Under the pieces are notes generated by a model, which worked only from the letters and a program-made list of their open reading frames with translations, had not been told where the DNA came from and searched no databases. From assembly GCF_022024175.1 (NCBI RefSeq), contig NZ_CP091794.1, positions 2,604,001-2,668,000 of the forward strand: a stretch of DNA of 64,000 bases. The letters are read 5' to 3'. The position numbers and the translations under genes were made by a program. This document shows positions 1-8,010 of this stretch, one piece after another. Within the stretch, counting starts at the first letter, position 1. Every line of letters begins with the position of its first letter. The stretch comes from Prevotella communis (lineage in GTDB: Bacteria; Bacteroidota; Bacteroidia; Bacteroidales; Bacteroidaceae).

Positions 1-570
1 TGCCAGACTACCATCGTAAGGAATACCATCAACCACATAAAGAGGTGCGCTTGAAGCATTGATAGAACCGAAACCACGTACGCGGATACTAGGCGAAGAA
101 CCAGGCTGACCAGAACCAGAAGTCATCTGAACACCAGTCACGTTTCCTTCCAATGCCTTTGTTACACTCGTTACAGGGCGAAGTTCTACGTCCTCTGCAC
201 TGATGCTCTGGGCAGAACCCGTGAATGAAGACTTCTTCTGTGTGCCATAAGCCACAACGATGACTTCATCCAGAGCCTTGTTGTTAGAGACCAAGCTAAT
301 ACGCATGTTGGGACGAGCAGTCACATCCTGCGTAACCATACCAATGTATGATACGCGCAAGGTTTTCTTGCCTGCAGGTACAGTCACTGAGAACTGACCA
401 TTGGCATTTGTCACAGCACCTGTGCTGGTTCCTACAACCAGGACCGTTGCACCCACTACGGGTTGTCCGTCATCTTGAGACACAACGGTACCACTGACTT
501 TTGTCTGAGCCAATACTCCTCCTACCAGAAGGAATAAGCCCACTAACATTGTCATTAGTCTTTTTTCCAT
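1..570 (-). CDS. SusC/RagA-family TonB-linked outer membrane protein, N-terminal part (truncated by window edge)
   Basis: The reading frame is open from an ATG at 570-568 to the window edge, giving 190 codons. It starts with a signal peptide (MEKRLMTMLVGLFLLVGG, ending near VLAQ). A carboxypeptidase-regulatory-like beta-sandwich follows (about 22-95; VSGTVVSQDDGQPVVGATV). Next comes a TonB-box-like segment (DEVIVVAYGTQKKS), then the start of the plug domain (VTGVQMTSGSGQPGSSP, SIRVRGFGSINASSAPLYVV). This order is diagnostic of SusC/RagA outer-membrane importers of glycans or peptides, which usually run to about 1,000 residues and are followed by a SusD lipoprotein. The rest lies outside the window, so the substrate cannot be inferred. 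A -33/-7 promoter sits about 100 bases upstream. Confidence 0.95.
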   Translation of the reverse strand, partial: MEKRLMTMLVGLFLLVGGVLAQTKVSGTVVSQDDGQPVVGATVLVVGTSTGAVTNANGQFSVTVPAGKKTLRVSYIGMVTQDVTARPNMRISLVSNNKALDEVIVVAYGTQKKSSFTGSAQSISAEDVELRPVTSVTKALEGNVTGVQMTSGSGQPGSSPSIRVRGFGSINASSAPLYVVDGIPYDGSLA

Positions 571-673
571 AAATCTCTCTCGTTTTTTAAGTTAATTGTT
601 AAAGTATTATTATATTATCAATATTGTTCGCGCGTACATCGCTTTCTTTTCACTAATTTTTCCTATCAGCGTG

Positions 674-705
674 CAAAAATACGTAAGAATTATTAAATAT
701 ACAAA
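674..705 (-). promoter_or_regulatory. Bacteroidetes-type promoter for the SusC gene
   Basis: Reading the minus strand, TTTG (705-702) is followed after 20 bases by TATTTTTG (681-674), matching the Bacteroidetes TTTG / TAnnTTTG consensus. It leaves a leader of roughly 100 bases before the ATG at 570. Confidence 0.6.
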
Positions 706-888
706 TAAAATGCCAAAAAAGTTTCAAAAACGTACAAATTCTGTCAATTTATTATTGATTATGCACATTTTCGCTTAATTTGTGTACCACTTTGAAAGAT
801 TTTTATGGCAGATGTTTGCATTTCGTAACATAGAGTAAAATTGAAGAATCAGTCACCCTAAAATATCGGGGCGCGCATATATATAGCT

Positions 889-978
889 GAATTCATGAAT
901 TGACTCGAGTGATTTCATGAATTGACTCGAGTCAATCGATGATTTCACACGAGTGAAGTTTTTGAGGGAATCGTGTGA
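889..978. repeat. 22-bp tandem repeats with nested palindromes upstream of rubrerythrin
   Basis: Two 22-bp units (889-910 and 911-932) differ at one position. A third copy (933-954) matches at about 15 of 22 positions, and a fourth (955-976) only weakly. Nested in the block are perfect palindromes AATTCATGAATT (890-901) and TTGACTCGAGTCAA (922-935), an inverted repeat TTCAC/GTGAA (944-957), and TCACACGA (945-952) repeated inverted as TCGTGTGA (971-978). The -7 element of the rubrerythrin gene lies about 60 bases downstream. The rest of the 571-1099 gap is AT-rich, with no supported gene. Confidence 0.8.
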
Positions 979-1039
979 TGATTAGGCTCAATCATAAAAA
1001 AAAATACGACCTTTATTTTTTTATTCGGAAACTAATTCG

Positions 1040-1047
1040 TAACTTTG
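1040..1047 (+). promoter_or_regulatory. -7 element of the rubrerythrin promoter
   Basis: TAACTTTG matches TAnnTTTG, 52 bases before the rubrerythrin ATG. No clear -33 TTTG is present, only a T-run around 1016-1022, which would suit an activator-dependent promoter. Confidence 0.6.
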
Positions 1048-1099
1048 TGGCTGAGAAATAAAACTAACCCAATTATTCACTAAACAAACACTTACAGAA

Positions 1100-1642
1100 A
1101 TGAAAGATTTGAAAGGAACAAAGACAGAGAAAAACCTGCAGGAAGCTTTTGCAGGCGAGAGTCAGGCACGCAACAAGTACACCTACTATGCTTCAAAAGC
1201 AAAGAAGGATGGTTTTGTACAGATTAGTAATATCTTCCTGGAGACAGCTGCTAATGAGAAGGAGCATGCTGAGATATGGTTTAAATACCTGAATGGTGGC
1301 AAGATCAACGACACAATGGCCAACCTTGAGGATGCAGCCAACGGTGAGAACTTCGAGTGGACAGACATGTATGCCCGCATGGCCGAGGAGGCTGACGAAG
1401 AGGGTTTCAAGGAGATTGCCGCAAAGTTCAGAATGGTAGCAAAGATCGAGAAAGAGCACGAGGAGCGTTATCGCAAGTTGCTCGACAACGTCAAGAAGGA
1501 GTGTGTATTCTCCAAAGACAACGACGTTATCTGGCAGTGCAGCAACTGCGGACATATCATCATCGGCAAGAAGGCACCCGAGATTTGTCCCGTCTGCGAT
1601 CATCCCAAGGCTTACTTCCAGGTAAAGGCAGAAAACTATTAA
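1100..1642 (+). CDS. rbr: Rubrerythrin
   Basis: A cytoplasmic non-haem di-iron peroxidase that reduces hydrogen peroxide in anaerobes. The 180 residues have the usual two parts. A ferritin-like four-helix domain (1-135) carries the iron ligands: E20, an ExxH pair around E53-H56 (NEKEHAEIW), and a second ExxH around E117-H120 (EKEHEERY). A C-terminal rubredoxin-like domain has CxxC pairs at C147/C150 and C163/C166. Length and ligands are normal, so it should be active. It is monocistronic, with its own promoter and a terminator directly after the stop. The repeat block upstream suggests stress-responsive control, which is inference. Confidence 0.97.
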   Translation: MKDLKGTKTEKNLQEAFAGESQARNKYTYYASKAKKDGFVQISNIFLETAANEKEHAEIWFKYLNGGKINDTMANLEDAANGENFEWTDMYARMAEEADEEGFKEIAAKFRMVAKIEKEHEERYRKLLDNVKKECVFSKDNDVIWQCSNCGHIIIGKKAPEICPVCDHPKAYFQVKAENY

Positions 1643-1653
1643 TTAAAAGAAAA

Positions 1654-1686
1654 AGCGGTTAGGCAAATGTCTAACCGCTCTTTTTT
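1654..1686. terminator. Bidirectional intrinsic terminator between rubrerythrin and the gyrA operon
   Basis: A perfect 9-bp stem AGCGGTTAG / CTAACCGCT (1654-1662 / 1671-1679) with an 8-base loop is followed on the plus strand by a T-run and on the minus strand by TTTTTCTTTT. It can end both the plus-strand rubrerythrin transcript and the convergent minus-strand operon. Confidence 0.85.
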
Positions 1687-1690
1687 ATCT

Positions 1691-2752
1691 TTAGCCCAAC
1701 AGAATCTGTACGATACGTTCTGCCGTACGACCATCCCATCGGTCAGGAAGGGCACATTTCTTCCATTGTCCGGCCTCGATACGCTGCATCTCCTCCTTCA
1801 GTCGCTGAGGATCTTCACCCACCAGGACATTACTACCTACGCTGACCGTCTCCTGATGCTCTGTATAGCTGTTCAGCGTGATACAAGGCACACTGTTGAA
1901 CGTAGCTTCCTCGGCTACATTACCACTATCCGTGATGATACCCTTGGCATGAGCCGTCAACCAACCGAATTCAAGATAACTCAGGGAGGGTTGAGGTTTC
2001 AGGTTTGAAACTTGAAACCTGAAACCTGAAACCACTTCAAGAGCTTTGCCTCGCAAAGGCGCAATGATAGGTGTACCGCCTGCAGCCTCGGACATGGCAA
2101 TAAGCATCTTCTTCAACTTATCCTCATCGGCTAAGAGCGCCTTTCTGTTTACAGTAAACACGAAATATGAGCCCGGTTCTATATCCAAAACTGGTTTTTG
2201 CAGACGCTGATGATTAAAGCGGAGGGTATCCATCAGGATATTTCCCACCATATAAGTATTGTTGCTATCCGACTGTTCGCGTGCAGCCACACTATTACTG
2301 CGTGTGCCGGCCGTAAAGAGATAGTCGCTGAGGGCATCAATAACCAGGCGGTTCACCTCCTTAGGCATATTCATATCAAACGAACGGGTGCCTGCCACAA
2401 GATGTGCCAGTTTGATGCCTCGTTTCTTGGTAACGATAGCAGCCGCCATCGTAGAGGCAAGGTCGTCGACCACAATCACCACATCAGCAGGATTCTCCTC
2501 CAGATAAGCATCAAAATGAGCCATCACCCTACTGGTTATCTCATTCAGGCTGGTACTGTCGACACCAAAGAACACAGACGGGCGCGGCATCTGCAAATCA
2601 TCGAAGAGCGAGGTCTCCAAAGTAGGATCGTCCTCACGACCAGTATATACCAGTTCATACTCGGCACCCTCAGCCTTCTCAATGGCACGAATCAGAGGTG
2701 CCACCTTCACAAAATTAGGGCGTGCGCCCGCAACAATACAAATATTTTTCAT
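1691..2752 (-). CDS. UDP-N-acetylglucosamine 2-epimerase-like protein (divergent active site)
   Basis: 353 residues with the WecB fold: ARPNFVKVAPL at the N-terminus, SFDMNMPKEVNR in the middle, and the ligand loop TDSGNVAEEATFNSVP near 274-289. Several WecB signature positions are changed. TGQH reads TGRE (37-40), HVEAG reads HLVAG (117-121), and the HRRE histidine appears as asparagine (VNRK, 201-204). The aspartate equivalent to E. coli D95 is kept (D97), as is the KEVNR glutamate. It may therefore be a diverged clade with another sugar substrate or weak catalysis. A period-7 repeat array encodes residues about 242-256. It is last in an operon behind two TPR genes and gyrA. Confidence 0.8.
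   Translation of the reverse strand: MKNICIVAGARPNFVKVAPLIRAIEKAEGAEYELVYTGREDDPTLETSLFDDLQMPRPSVFFGVDSTSLNEITSRVMAHFDAYLEENPADVVIVVDDLASTMAAAIVTKKRGIKLAHLVAGTRSFDMNMPKEVNRLVIDALSDYLFTAGTRSNSVAAREQSDSNNTYMVGNILMDTLRFNHQRLQKPVLDIEPGSYFVFTVNRKALLADEDKLKKMLIAMSEAAGGTPIIAPLRGKALEVVSGFRFQVSNLKPQPSLSYLEFGWLTAHAKGIITDSGNVAEEATFNSVPCITLNSYTEHQETVSVGSNVLVGEDPQRLKEEMQRIEAGQWKKCALPDRWDGRTAERIVQILLG
1995..2033. repeat. Heptamer array inside the epimerase-like gene
   Basis: Four plus-strand units TGAAACY (2006-2033) are preceded by their inverse GGTTTCAGGTTT (1995-2006), so the block can fold on itself. It is read in frame as part of the protein (GFRFQVSNLKP). It belongs to the dispersed period-7 family described in the findings. 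Confidence 0.85.
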
Positions 2753-2765
2753 AGCGGTAGCAAAT

Positions 2766-2793
2766 TATTCTCTTTTCACTATTCACTTTTCCT
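2766..2793. repeat. Heptamer array at the TPR gene / epimerase gene junction
   Basis: Four 7-base units on the plus strand: TATTCTC, TTTTCAC, TATTCAC, TTTTCCT. They cover the last codons and the TGA stop (2785-2783) of the upstream TPR gene and nearly all of the short gap to the epimerase gene. Confidence 0.75.
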
Positions 2794-3937
2794 TTAACAG
2801 TCTGTCGATCTCGTCAAACTGCTTACCCATATTCAGATTCAGGTAGATACGATAGAGCACAGGAGCCCACTTAGCCTTCTCCTTGGGCATCAGTTTGCGA
2901 TAGTGCTCCATAAAAGGACAGGCCTTCTGATAAGCCTGGCGCATCAGCTTCTTATCGCGCTTGTCGTTTTGACGTTCAGCTATATTGACATAAGCCGTAC
3001 CAGCATTGAAATAAGGTTCGGCCAGATTTGGATTCAATTCTATGAGTCGCTCACTATACTTGATACTCTCCGCATAGCGCTCCATACGCAATAGCGTGGT
3101 GGACTTAGCAAAGAGAAACAGTTCGCTGGAGGGATTGACTGTCAGCGCACTATCAGTCAGCGCCAAGGCTTTCTCGTGCTGGCCCATATTGGCATAGGCG
3201 TCCATCAGGCGAGGGAAGAAATAATGGAACTGTGGATAACGGCGGAAGCCCTCTTCGAGGGTCTGCACATACAGTTCATCATCCTTGAGCAAGCGGCGGG
3301 CCTCAGCAATAAACTGCAGGGTAAAATCGGCCTTGGCCGTGTCCTGGAGCGCACGCTTACTGTAACGGAGCGTCAGCACAGGGTCTTGCTGTTTGTAGCC
3401 GCAATAGGTAGCCCAATAGGCCGCCTCAGACATACGAGTATCAAGGGAGTCGTAATGATAGGCCTGAAACAGAGGCTGACGGGCGCAGTCCAGATAGGCC
3501 TCATAATAGCGATAGGCATCAGCCCATTTATTCTTTCTCAACAGGAAAGAGCCCCCATTGAAGATATTAGGGCGCAGCGCATTTAGCTGTTGTGAGAGGC
3601 TCTTACGATTATCTGTTGTGAGACTGTCAAGTGTCTCTGCAATGGTCAGCATCTGAAGAGCCTTCGCAAAGAAAGATGCCGTATCGTATTGCTGTTTGAG
3701 ATACAGTTTCTCGTTGCCCTGCTCATACTGTCCAAGCACGGCATCGTAGTAGGCCAGCCAGATACGCTTGTTGGTACGGTTGGTCGAGTCTTTCAGCAGA
3801 GCTGTCAATGTTTTCTCAGCATCTGCGTATTTGCCACTCTTGATAGACGACCGTGCCTGACTAAGCTCTTTCTTCTGAGCCATCAAGCACGGTGTCGTCA
3901 TCAATAAGAGAAGCGTAACTGCAATGAGTTGCTTCAT
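2783..3937 (-). CDS. TPR-repeat exported protein
   Basis: 384 residues with an N-terminal signal peptide (MKQLIAVTLLLLMTTPCLMA, then Q), so probably periplasmic. The rest is helical with TPR-like pairs, for example ARSSIKSGKYADAEKTLTAL, MGQHEKALALTDSALTVNPS and YAESIKYSERLIELNPNLAE. TPR proteins are protein-protein scaffolds; no catalytic motif is visible. It follows a paralogous TPR gene after 22 bases. Its 3' end is written by a heptamer array that leads into the epimerase-like gene. Partner and role unknown. Confidence 0.85.
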   Translation of the reverse strand: MKQLIAVTLLLLMTTPCLMAQKKELSQARSSIKSGKYADAEKTLTALLKDSTNRTNKRIWLAYYDAVLGQYEQGNEKLYLKQQYDTASFFAKALQMLTIAETLDSLTTDNRKSLSQQLNALRPNIFNGGSFLLRKNKWADAYRYYEAYLDCARQPLFQAYHYDSLDTRMSEAAYWATYCGYKQQDPVLTLRYSKRALQDTAKADFTLQFIAEARRLLKDDELYVQTLEEGFRRYPQFHYFFPRLMDAYANMGQHEKALALTDSALTVNPSSELFLFAKSTTLLRMERYAESIKYSERLIELNPNLAEPYFNAGTAYVNIAERQNDKRDKKLMRQAYQKACPFMEHYRKLMPKEKAKWAPVLYRIYLNLNMGKQFDEIDRLLKEK

Positions 3938-3959
3938 TCTCTAATTTAAAGGGTTGATA

Positions 3960-5225
3960 TTATCGTCCGGCATTCACCAGGGCCTCCATCTCGTCAGACT
4001 TGGCCTTGTTGCCCAGCGAATAGTAAATCTGATAGAGAGGATATGCCCAGTTCACCTTCTCACGATCGGGATCCAGTTCTTTGGCACGCTCCAGGAATGA
4101 CAGGGCATCGGTCAGGATAGCCTTCACCTTGTCGGCATTAGCCTTTGTCAGACCGCCAGTATTCTTGTCGGCCAACTTATCCTTCAGGTCGATGGCCTTA
4201 CCATTCAGACATACACCAGCATTGAAGATACACTGGATGAAGGTAGGATCAATCTCGATAGCCTTCTTGTAAGACTCAACAGCATTGTCCCAGTCGCGCT
4301 CGTTCATCTGCACCTCACCCTTCAGGGCCCAAGCCATCTTGTTCTCAGCATTCAGAGCAATTTCTTCCTCAGCCCAAGCAGCCAGAGCCTTCTGGTTGTT
4401 TGAACGGGTATAGAACTCCATCAACAGGTTGAAGTAGCGTTCCTCCTCAGGATTGGCCTTGTGCAGATCCTTTACCGTGTTGACATAAGCCAGTGAGTCC
4501 TCGGCAGTCTTCATGGTCTCCTTCTTAGAGAAGAGCAGAATCTCGTTAGCCTCAGCAGCCTTCTTAGGATCCTGGGCTGCGATATGTGCATACTTCTCTG
4601 CAGTAGCGTAGTCTTTCTTCTGATAAGCCACCAGACCTGCATAGTAAGCAATCTCAGAACGATACTGGTCCTTGCTCAGGTCAGCCACATCAGCGAACCC
4701 CGTAAACAGTGGATTCTCAGGGCTGTCGATATAGAGCGACCACTTAGCAAGAGCACCGTCGAGGTTCTTGTGGTTATAGTCGAACAGACCGGCATTGATC
4801 AGGTTCAAGCGAACATTCATCATGCGCTGCTGGTTTCCCTGACGGTAGCGAATCTTTACCTTACCCTTCTCATTGGGCAGTACGTCATACTTATCGCACT
4901 CGATAGCAGCCTTCAGGGCCTCATAACAGGCATTGTTCATACCCAGGGTATCGAAAGCCACTTTCTTCTGAGCCACCTGATTCTTCAGGTTCTCCTCCTG
5001 AATGGCAGAGAACTTAGCAAACATAATATCAGCCTGAAGATTCCATGCTGCTGCCTTGTCTGTTGTCTCGCTTGAGGTGAGTGCAGGAGCCAACACCTGA
5101 GCGGCAGCATCAAAGTCACCTTTTGACTGCAGTTTCTTGGCTTCTTTCACCACTGCATCCTGTGCAAAGGCTGTGGTGGCAGCACCTGCCATCAGAGCCA
5201 TAATCATTAGTTTTTTCATATTCAT
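3960..5225 (-). CDS. TPR-repeat exported protein (paralogue of its downstream neighbour)
   Basis: 421 residues starting with a signal peptide (MNMKKLMIMALMAGAATTAF, then AQ). Recognisable TPR units include SKGDFDAAAQVLAPAL, YQKKDYATAEKYAHIAA and MNERDWDNAVESYKKAIEID. Similar length, start and layout suggest that this gene and the next arose by duplication. It begins 20 bases after the end of gyrA, so it is probably cotranscribed. The link between gyrase and two secreted TPR proteins is not functionally obvious. Confidence 0.87.
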   Translation of the reverse strand: MNMKKLMIMALMAGAATTAFAQDAVVKEAKKLQSKGDFDAAAQVLAPALTSSETTDKAAAWNLQADIMFAKFSAIQEENLKNQVAQKKVAFDTLGMNNACYEALKAAIECDKYDVLPNEKGKVKIRYRQGNQQRMMNVRLNLINAGLFDYNHKNLDGALAKWSLYIDSPENPLFTGFADVADLSKDQYRSEIAYYAGLVAYQKKDYATAEKYAHIAAQDPKKAAEANEILLFSKKETMKTAEDSLAYVNTVKDLHKANPEEERYFNLLMEFYTRSNNQKALAAWAEEEIALNAENKMAWALKGEVQMNERDWDNAVESYKKAIEIDPTFIQCIFNAGVCLNGKAIDLKDKLADKNTGGLTKANADKVKAILTDALSFLERAKELDPDREKVNWAYPLYQIYYSLGNKAKSDEMEALVNAGR

Positions 5226-5245
5226 ATTATTTATTAGTTAAACAG

Positions 5246-7789
5246 TTATTCGTTATTTGTTTCCTGGTTTTCTACTGCCTCCTGATTCTCCTGCTCCTCA
5301 GCCAGCTCCTCCTCAGTGGCTTTCTGCACCTTGCAGACGCTGGCAATGGTATCGTTCTTCTTGGTCAGGTTAATCAGACGGACGCCCTGAGTAGCACGAC
5401 CCATGACACGTACCTCGCTGACATTCAGACGGATTAGGATTCCGCTCTTGTTGATAATCATCAGGTCGTTCTCGTCTGTCACCACCTTGATAGCCACCAG
5501 TCGGCCAGTCTTCTCTGTGATAGCGAGGGTCTTCACACCTTTGGTACCACGGTTGGTGATACGATAGTCCTCGATATCCGAACGCTTACCATAACCGTTC
5601 TCGCTGACCACCATGATGGTCTCGGTCTGAGGATCGTTCACGCATACCATGCCTACTACCTCGTCGTCGCCACCATCGAGACGCATACCAATCACACCCG
5701 TTGACACACGGCCCATGGTGCGAACAGCATCCTCGTTGAAGCGAACGGCACGTCCGTTGCGGTTGGCCAGCAGGATCTCGTTATGACCATTGGTCAGACG
5801 AACGCCTACTACCTGGTCGCCCTCGTTGATATTGATAGCACGAACACCGGCAGCACGCACGTTGCGGTAGTCGTACAGACAGGTCTTCTTGATAATACCC
5901 TGCTTGGTAGCAAACATCACGTAGTGTGTCTTCAGGAACTCCTCGTCGTTGAAGTTCTTGATGCGCAATACAGCATTGATAGCATCATCGGGCTCAATAT
6001 TGAGCATATTCTGGATGGCACGACCCTTAGAGTTGCGGTCGCCCTCAGGAATCTCGTAGCACTTCTGCCAGTAGCAGCGTCCCTTCTGGGTGAAGAAGAG
6101 CAACGTGTTGTGCATGGTGGCAGGATAGATATACTCTGTGAAGTCGTTATCACGATGACGGGCACCCTTAGCACCAAGACCACCACGGCTCTGAGCATGG
6201 AAGTCGCTCAGCGGTGTGCGCTTGATATAACCCATGTGACTGATTGTAATCACCACGGGATCATCGGGATAGAAGTCCTCTGCATTGAACTCATGATCGA
6301 AGGGAATAATCTCCGTCTTACGCTCGTCGCCATACTTCTCCTTCACCTCCAGCAGGTCTTCCTTCATTACCTGCTTACAACGCTCAGGATTGTTCAGGAT
6401 TTCTTCCAGGTCGGCAATGAGCTTCATCAAGTCGTCATACTCCTGATGCAACTGGTCAACACGCAGACCGGTCAACTGACTCAGACGCATATCCACGATT
6501 GCCTTTGACTGAAGCTCATCCAAATCGAAGCGCTTCTCCAAATTGCGCTGGGCATCGGTAGGCGTAGCAGACTGACGGATGATGTGCACCACCTCGTCAA
6601 TATTATTCACTGCAATAATCAAGCCCTCCAGGATGTGAGCACGCTCCTGAGCCTTCTTCAAATCAAACTTCGTGCGACGGATAGTCACCTCATGACGGTG
6701 CTCAATGAAGTAGCGGATACACTCACGCAAGCTGAGCAACTTCGGACGCATCTTGCCATGAGTACCAGGGATGGGCACCAGGGCAATATTGTTCACAGAG
6801 AACGAGCTCTGCAGAGCTGTCATCTTGAACAGCTTGTTCAGAATCACATTGGCATTGGCATCGCGCTTCACGTCAACCACGATACGCATACCCTGACGAC
6901 CAGATTCATCGTTGACATTTGAGATACCCTCAATCTTATGCTGGGTAGCCAGGTCAGCGATATAAGCCACGAGGTCGGCCTTGTTGACACCATAAGGAAT
7001 CTCGGTCACCACAATCTTGTCGTGCTGCTCGCCAGCCTCAATCTCAGCCTTGGCACGCATCACGATACGGCCACGACCAGTCTCGTAAGCATCCTTCACG
7101 CCCTGCAGGCCATAGATATAGGCACCTGTAGGGAAGTCGGGACCGGGGATATATTGCATCAGGCCCTCGCAGTCAATCTCAGGATTATCGATAAAGGCGC
7201 AGCAACCGTCAATCACCTCACCCAGGTTATGGGTAGGCATATTCGTTGCCATACCTACGGCAATACCGTTAGCACCATTCACCAGCAGGTTGGGCACCTT
7301 GGTAGGCATCACGCTGGGCTCCAGCAAGGTATTGTCGAAGTTGGGGTCCATATCAACGGTATCCTTCTCCAGGTCGTCCATGATATGCTCACCCATCTTA
7401 GAGAGACGGCACTCCGTGTAACGCATGGCAGCAGGTGAGTCACCGTCAACCGAACCGAAGTTACCCTGACCGTCAACCAGCGTGTAGCGCATATTCCATT
7501 CCTGACCCATACGCACCAGGGCACCATATACAGATGAGTCGCCGTGGGGGTGGTACTTACCGAGCACCTCACCAACAACACGCGCACACTTCTTGTGTGG
7601 CTTGTCACTGGTATTACCAATACCCATCATACCATAAAGAATACGGCGATGCACAGGTTTAAATCCATCACGAACATCAGGAAGGGCACGGGCCACAATC
7701 ACGGACATCGAATAGTCGATGTACGAAGACTTCATCTCTTCCTCGATGTTAATCTTCAAAATTCTGTCGTTGTCAATCGTCTGATCCAC
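5246..7789 (-). CDS. gyrA: DNA gyrase subunit A
   Basis: 847 residues, full length for a bacterial GyrA. The breakage-reunion domain comes first, with catalytic tyrosine Y124 in AAMRYTECR. The C-terminal beta-pinwheel domain follows, with a GyrA-box-like SRGGLGAKGA near 530. Acidic tail QENQEAVENQETNNE. The start is GTG (7789-7787): an in-frame TAA lies five codons upstream, and the next ATG would remove conserved sequence (DNDRILKINIEEEMK). In the quinolone region (HPHGDSSVYGALVRM) serine is kept at S85, but the position equivalent to E. coli D87 is glycine (G89). First gene of a four-gene operon. Confidence 0.97.
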   Translation of the reverse strand: MDQTIDNDRILKINIEEEMKSSYIDYSMSVIVARALPDVRDGFKPVHRRILYGMMGIGNTSDKPHKKCARVVGEVLGKYHPHGDSSVYGALVRMGQEWNMRYTLVDGQGNFGSVDGDSPAAMRYTECRLSKMGEHIMDDLEKDTVDMDPNFDNTLLEPSVMPTKVPNLLVNGANGIAVGMATNMPTHNLGEVIDGCCAFIDNPEIDCEGLMQYIPGPDFPTGAYIYGLQGVKDAYETGRGRIVMRAKAEIEAGEQHDKIVVTEIPYGVNKADLVAYIADLATQHKIEGISNVNDESGRQGMRIVVDVKRDANANVILNKLFKMTALQSSFSVNNIALVPIPGTHGKMRPKLLSLRECIRYFIEHRHEVTIRRTKFDLKKAQERAHILEGLIIAVNNIDEVVHIIRQSATPTDAQRNLEKRFDLDELQSKAIVDMRLSQLTGLRVDQLHQEYDDLMKLIADLEEILNNPERCKQVMKEDLLEVKEKYGDERKTEIIPFDHEFNAEDFYPDDPVVITISHMGYIKRTPLSDFHAQSRGGLGAKGARHRDNDFTEYIYPATMHNTLLFFTQKGRCYWQKCYEIPEGDRNSKGRAIQNMLNIEPDDAINAVLRIKNFNDEEFLKTHYVMFATKQGIIKKTCLYDYRNVRAAGVRAININEGDQVVGVRLTNGHNEILLANRNGRAVRFNEDAVRTMGRVSTGVIGMRLDGGDDEVVGMVCVNDPQTETIMVVSENGYGKRSDIEDYRITNRGTKGVKTLAITEKTGRLVAIKVVTDENDLMIINKSGILIRLNVSEVRVMGRATQGVRLINLTKKNDTIASVCKVQKATEEELAEEQENQEAVENQETNNE

Positions 7790-7837
7790 TTTTCTATCGT
7801 TTTACTTTTTTACCTTTTTACTCTTTTACTTTTTAGC
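7790..7837. repeat. Period 7-8 repeat array abutting the gyrA start codon
   Basis: On the plus strand the tract reads as repeated CTTTTTAC / TTTTACT units with some slippage between 7 and 8 bases. On the minus strand it forms the gyrA leader (AAAAGTAA-type units) directly before the GTG start. Confidence 0.6.
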
Positions 7838-7901
7838 CAAAATTGCGTTTAAGGCCATTTTTAAGCCCGCTGACGCGTTTTTAGCTTTTTCGTTCAGCGC
7901 A

Positions 7902-7909
7902 CAAAGGTA
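7902..7909 (-). promoter_or_regulatory. -7 element of the gyrA operon promoter
   Basis: TACCTTTG on the minus strand. It leaves a leader of about 110 bases that contains the repeat array before the gyrA GTG. The -33 match is poor. Confidence 0.55.
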
Positions 7910-7929
7910 CGAAAATTATTAAGATAAAA

Positions 7930-8010
7930 AAAGCAAAAAGGTAAAAAAGTAAGGAAATAATTTCCATTTTTCACTTTTTTACCTTTTTAGCCTTTTACCT
8001 TTTTATTTTT
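7930..8010. terminator. Inverted pair of repeat arrays, likely terminator between the peptidase-like gene and gyrA
   Basis: The left arm (about 7937-7963, AAAAAGGTAAAAAAGTA then GGAAA) is the approximate reverse complement of the right arm (about 7968-7996, TTTCCATTTTTCACTTTTTT then ACC), separated by a few bases. Further ACCTTTTTAGCCTTTT units follow to 8010. The hairpin has AT-rich arms with T-tracts on both strands. The arms are themselves the 7-8-base repeat type seen before gyrA. Confidence 0.55.

Noticed and set aside
596..778. Small plus-strand open frame of 60 codons upstream of rubrerythrin
   Set aside because: It is AT-driven, overlaps the SusC promoter on the other strand, has no recognisable protein pattern and no promoter of its own.
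7930..8010. Possible small RNA from the AT-rich inverted array
   Set aside because: The simplest reading is a terminator plus repeat tract; no promoter points into it.
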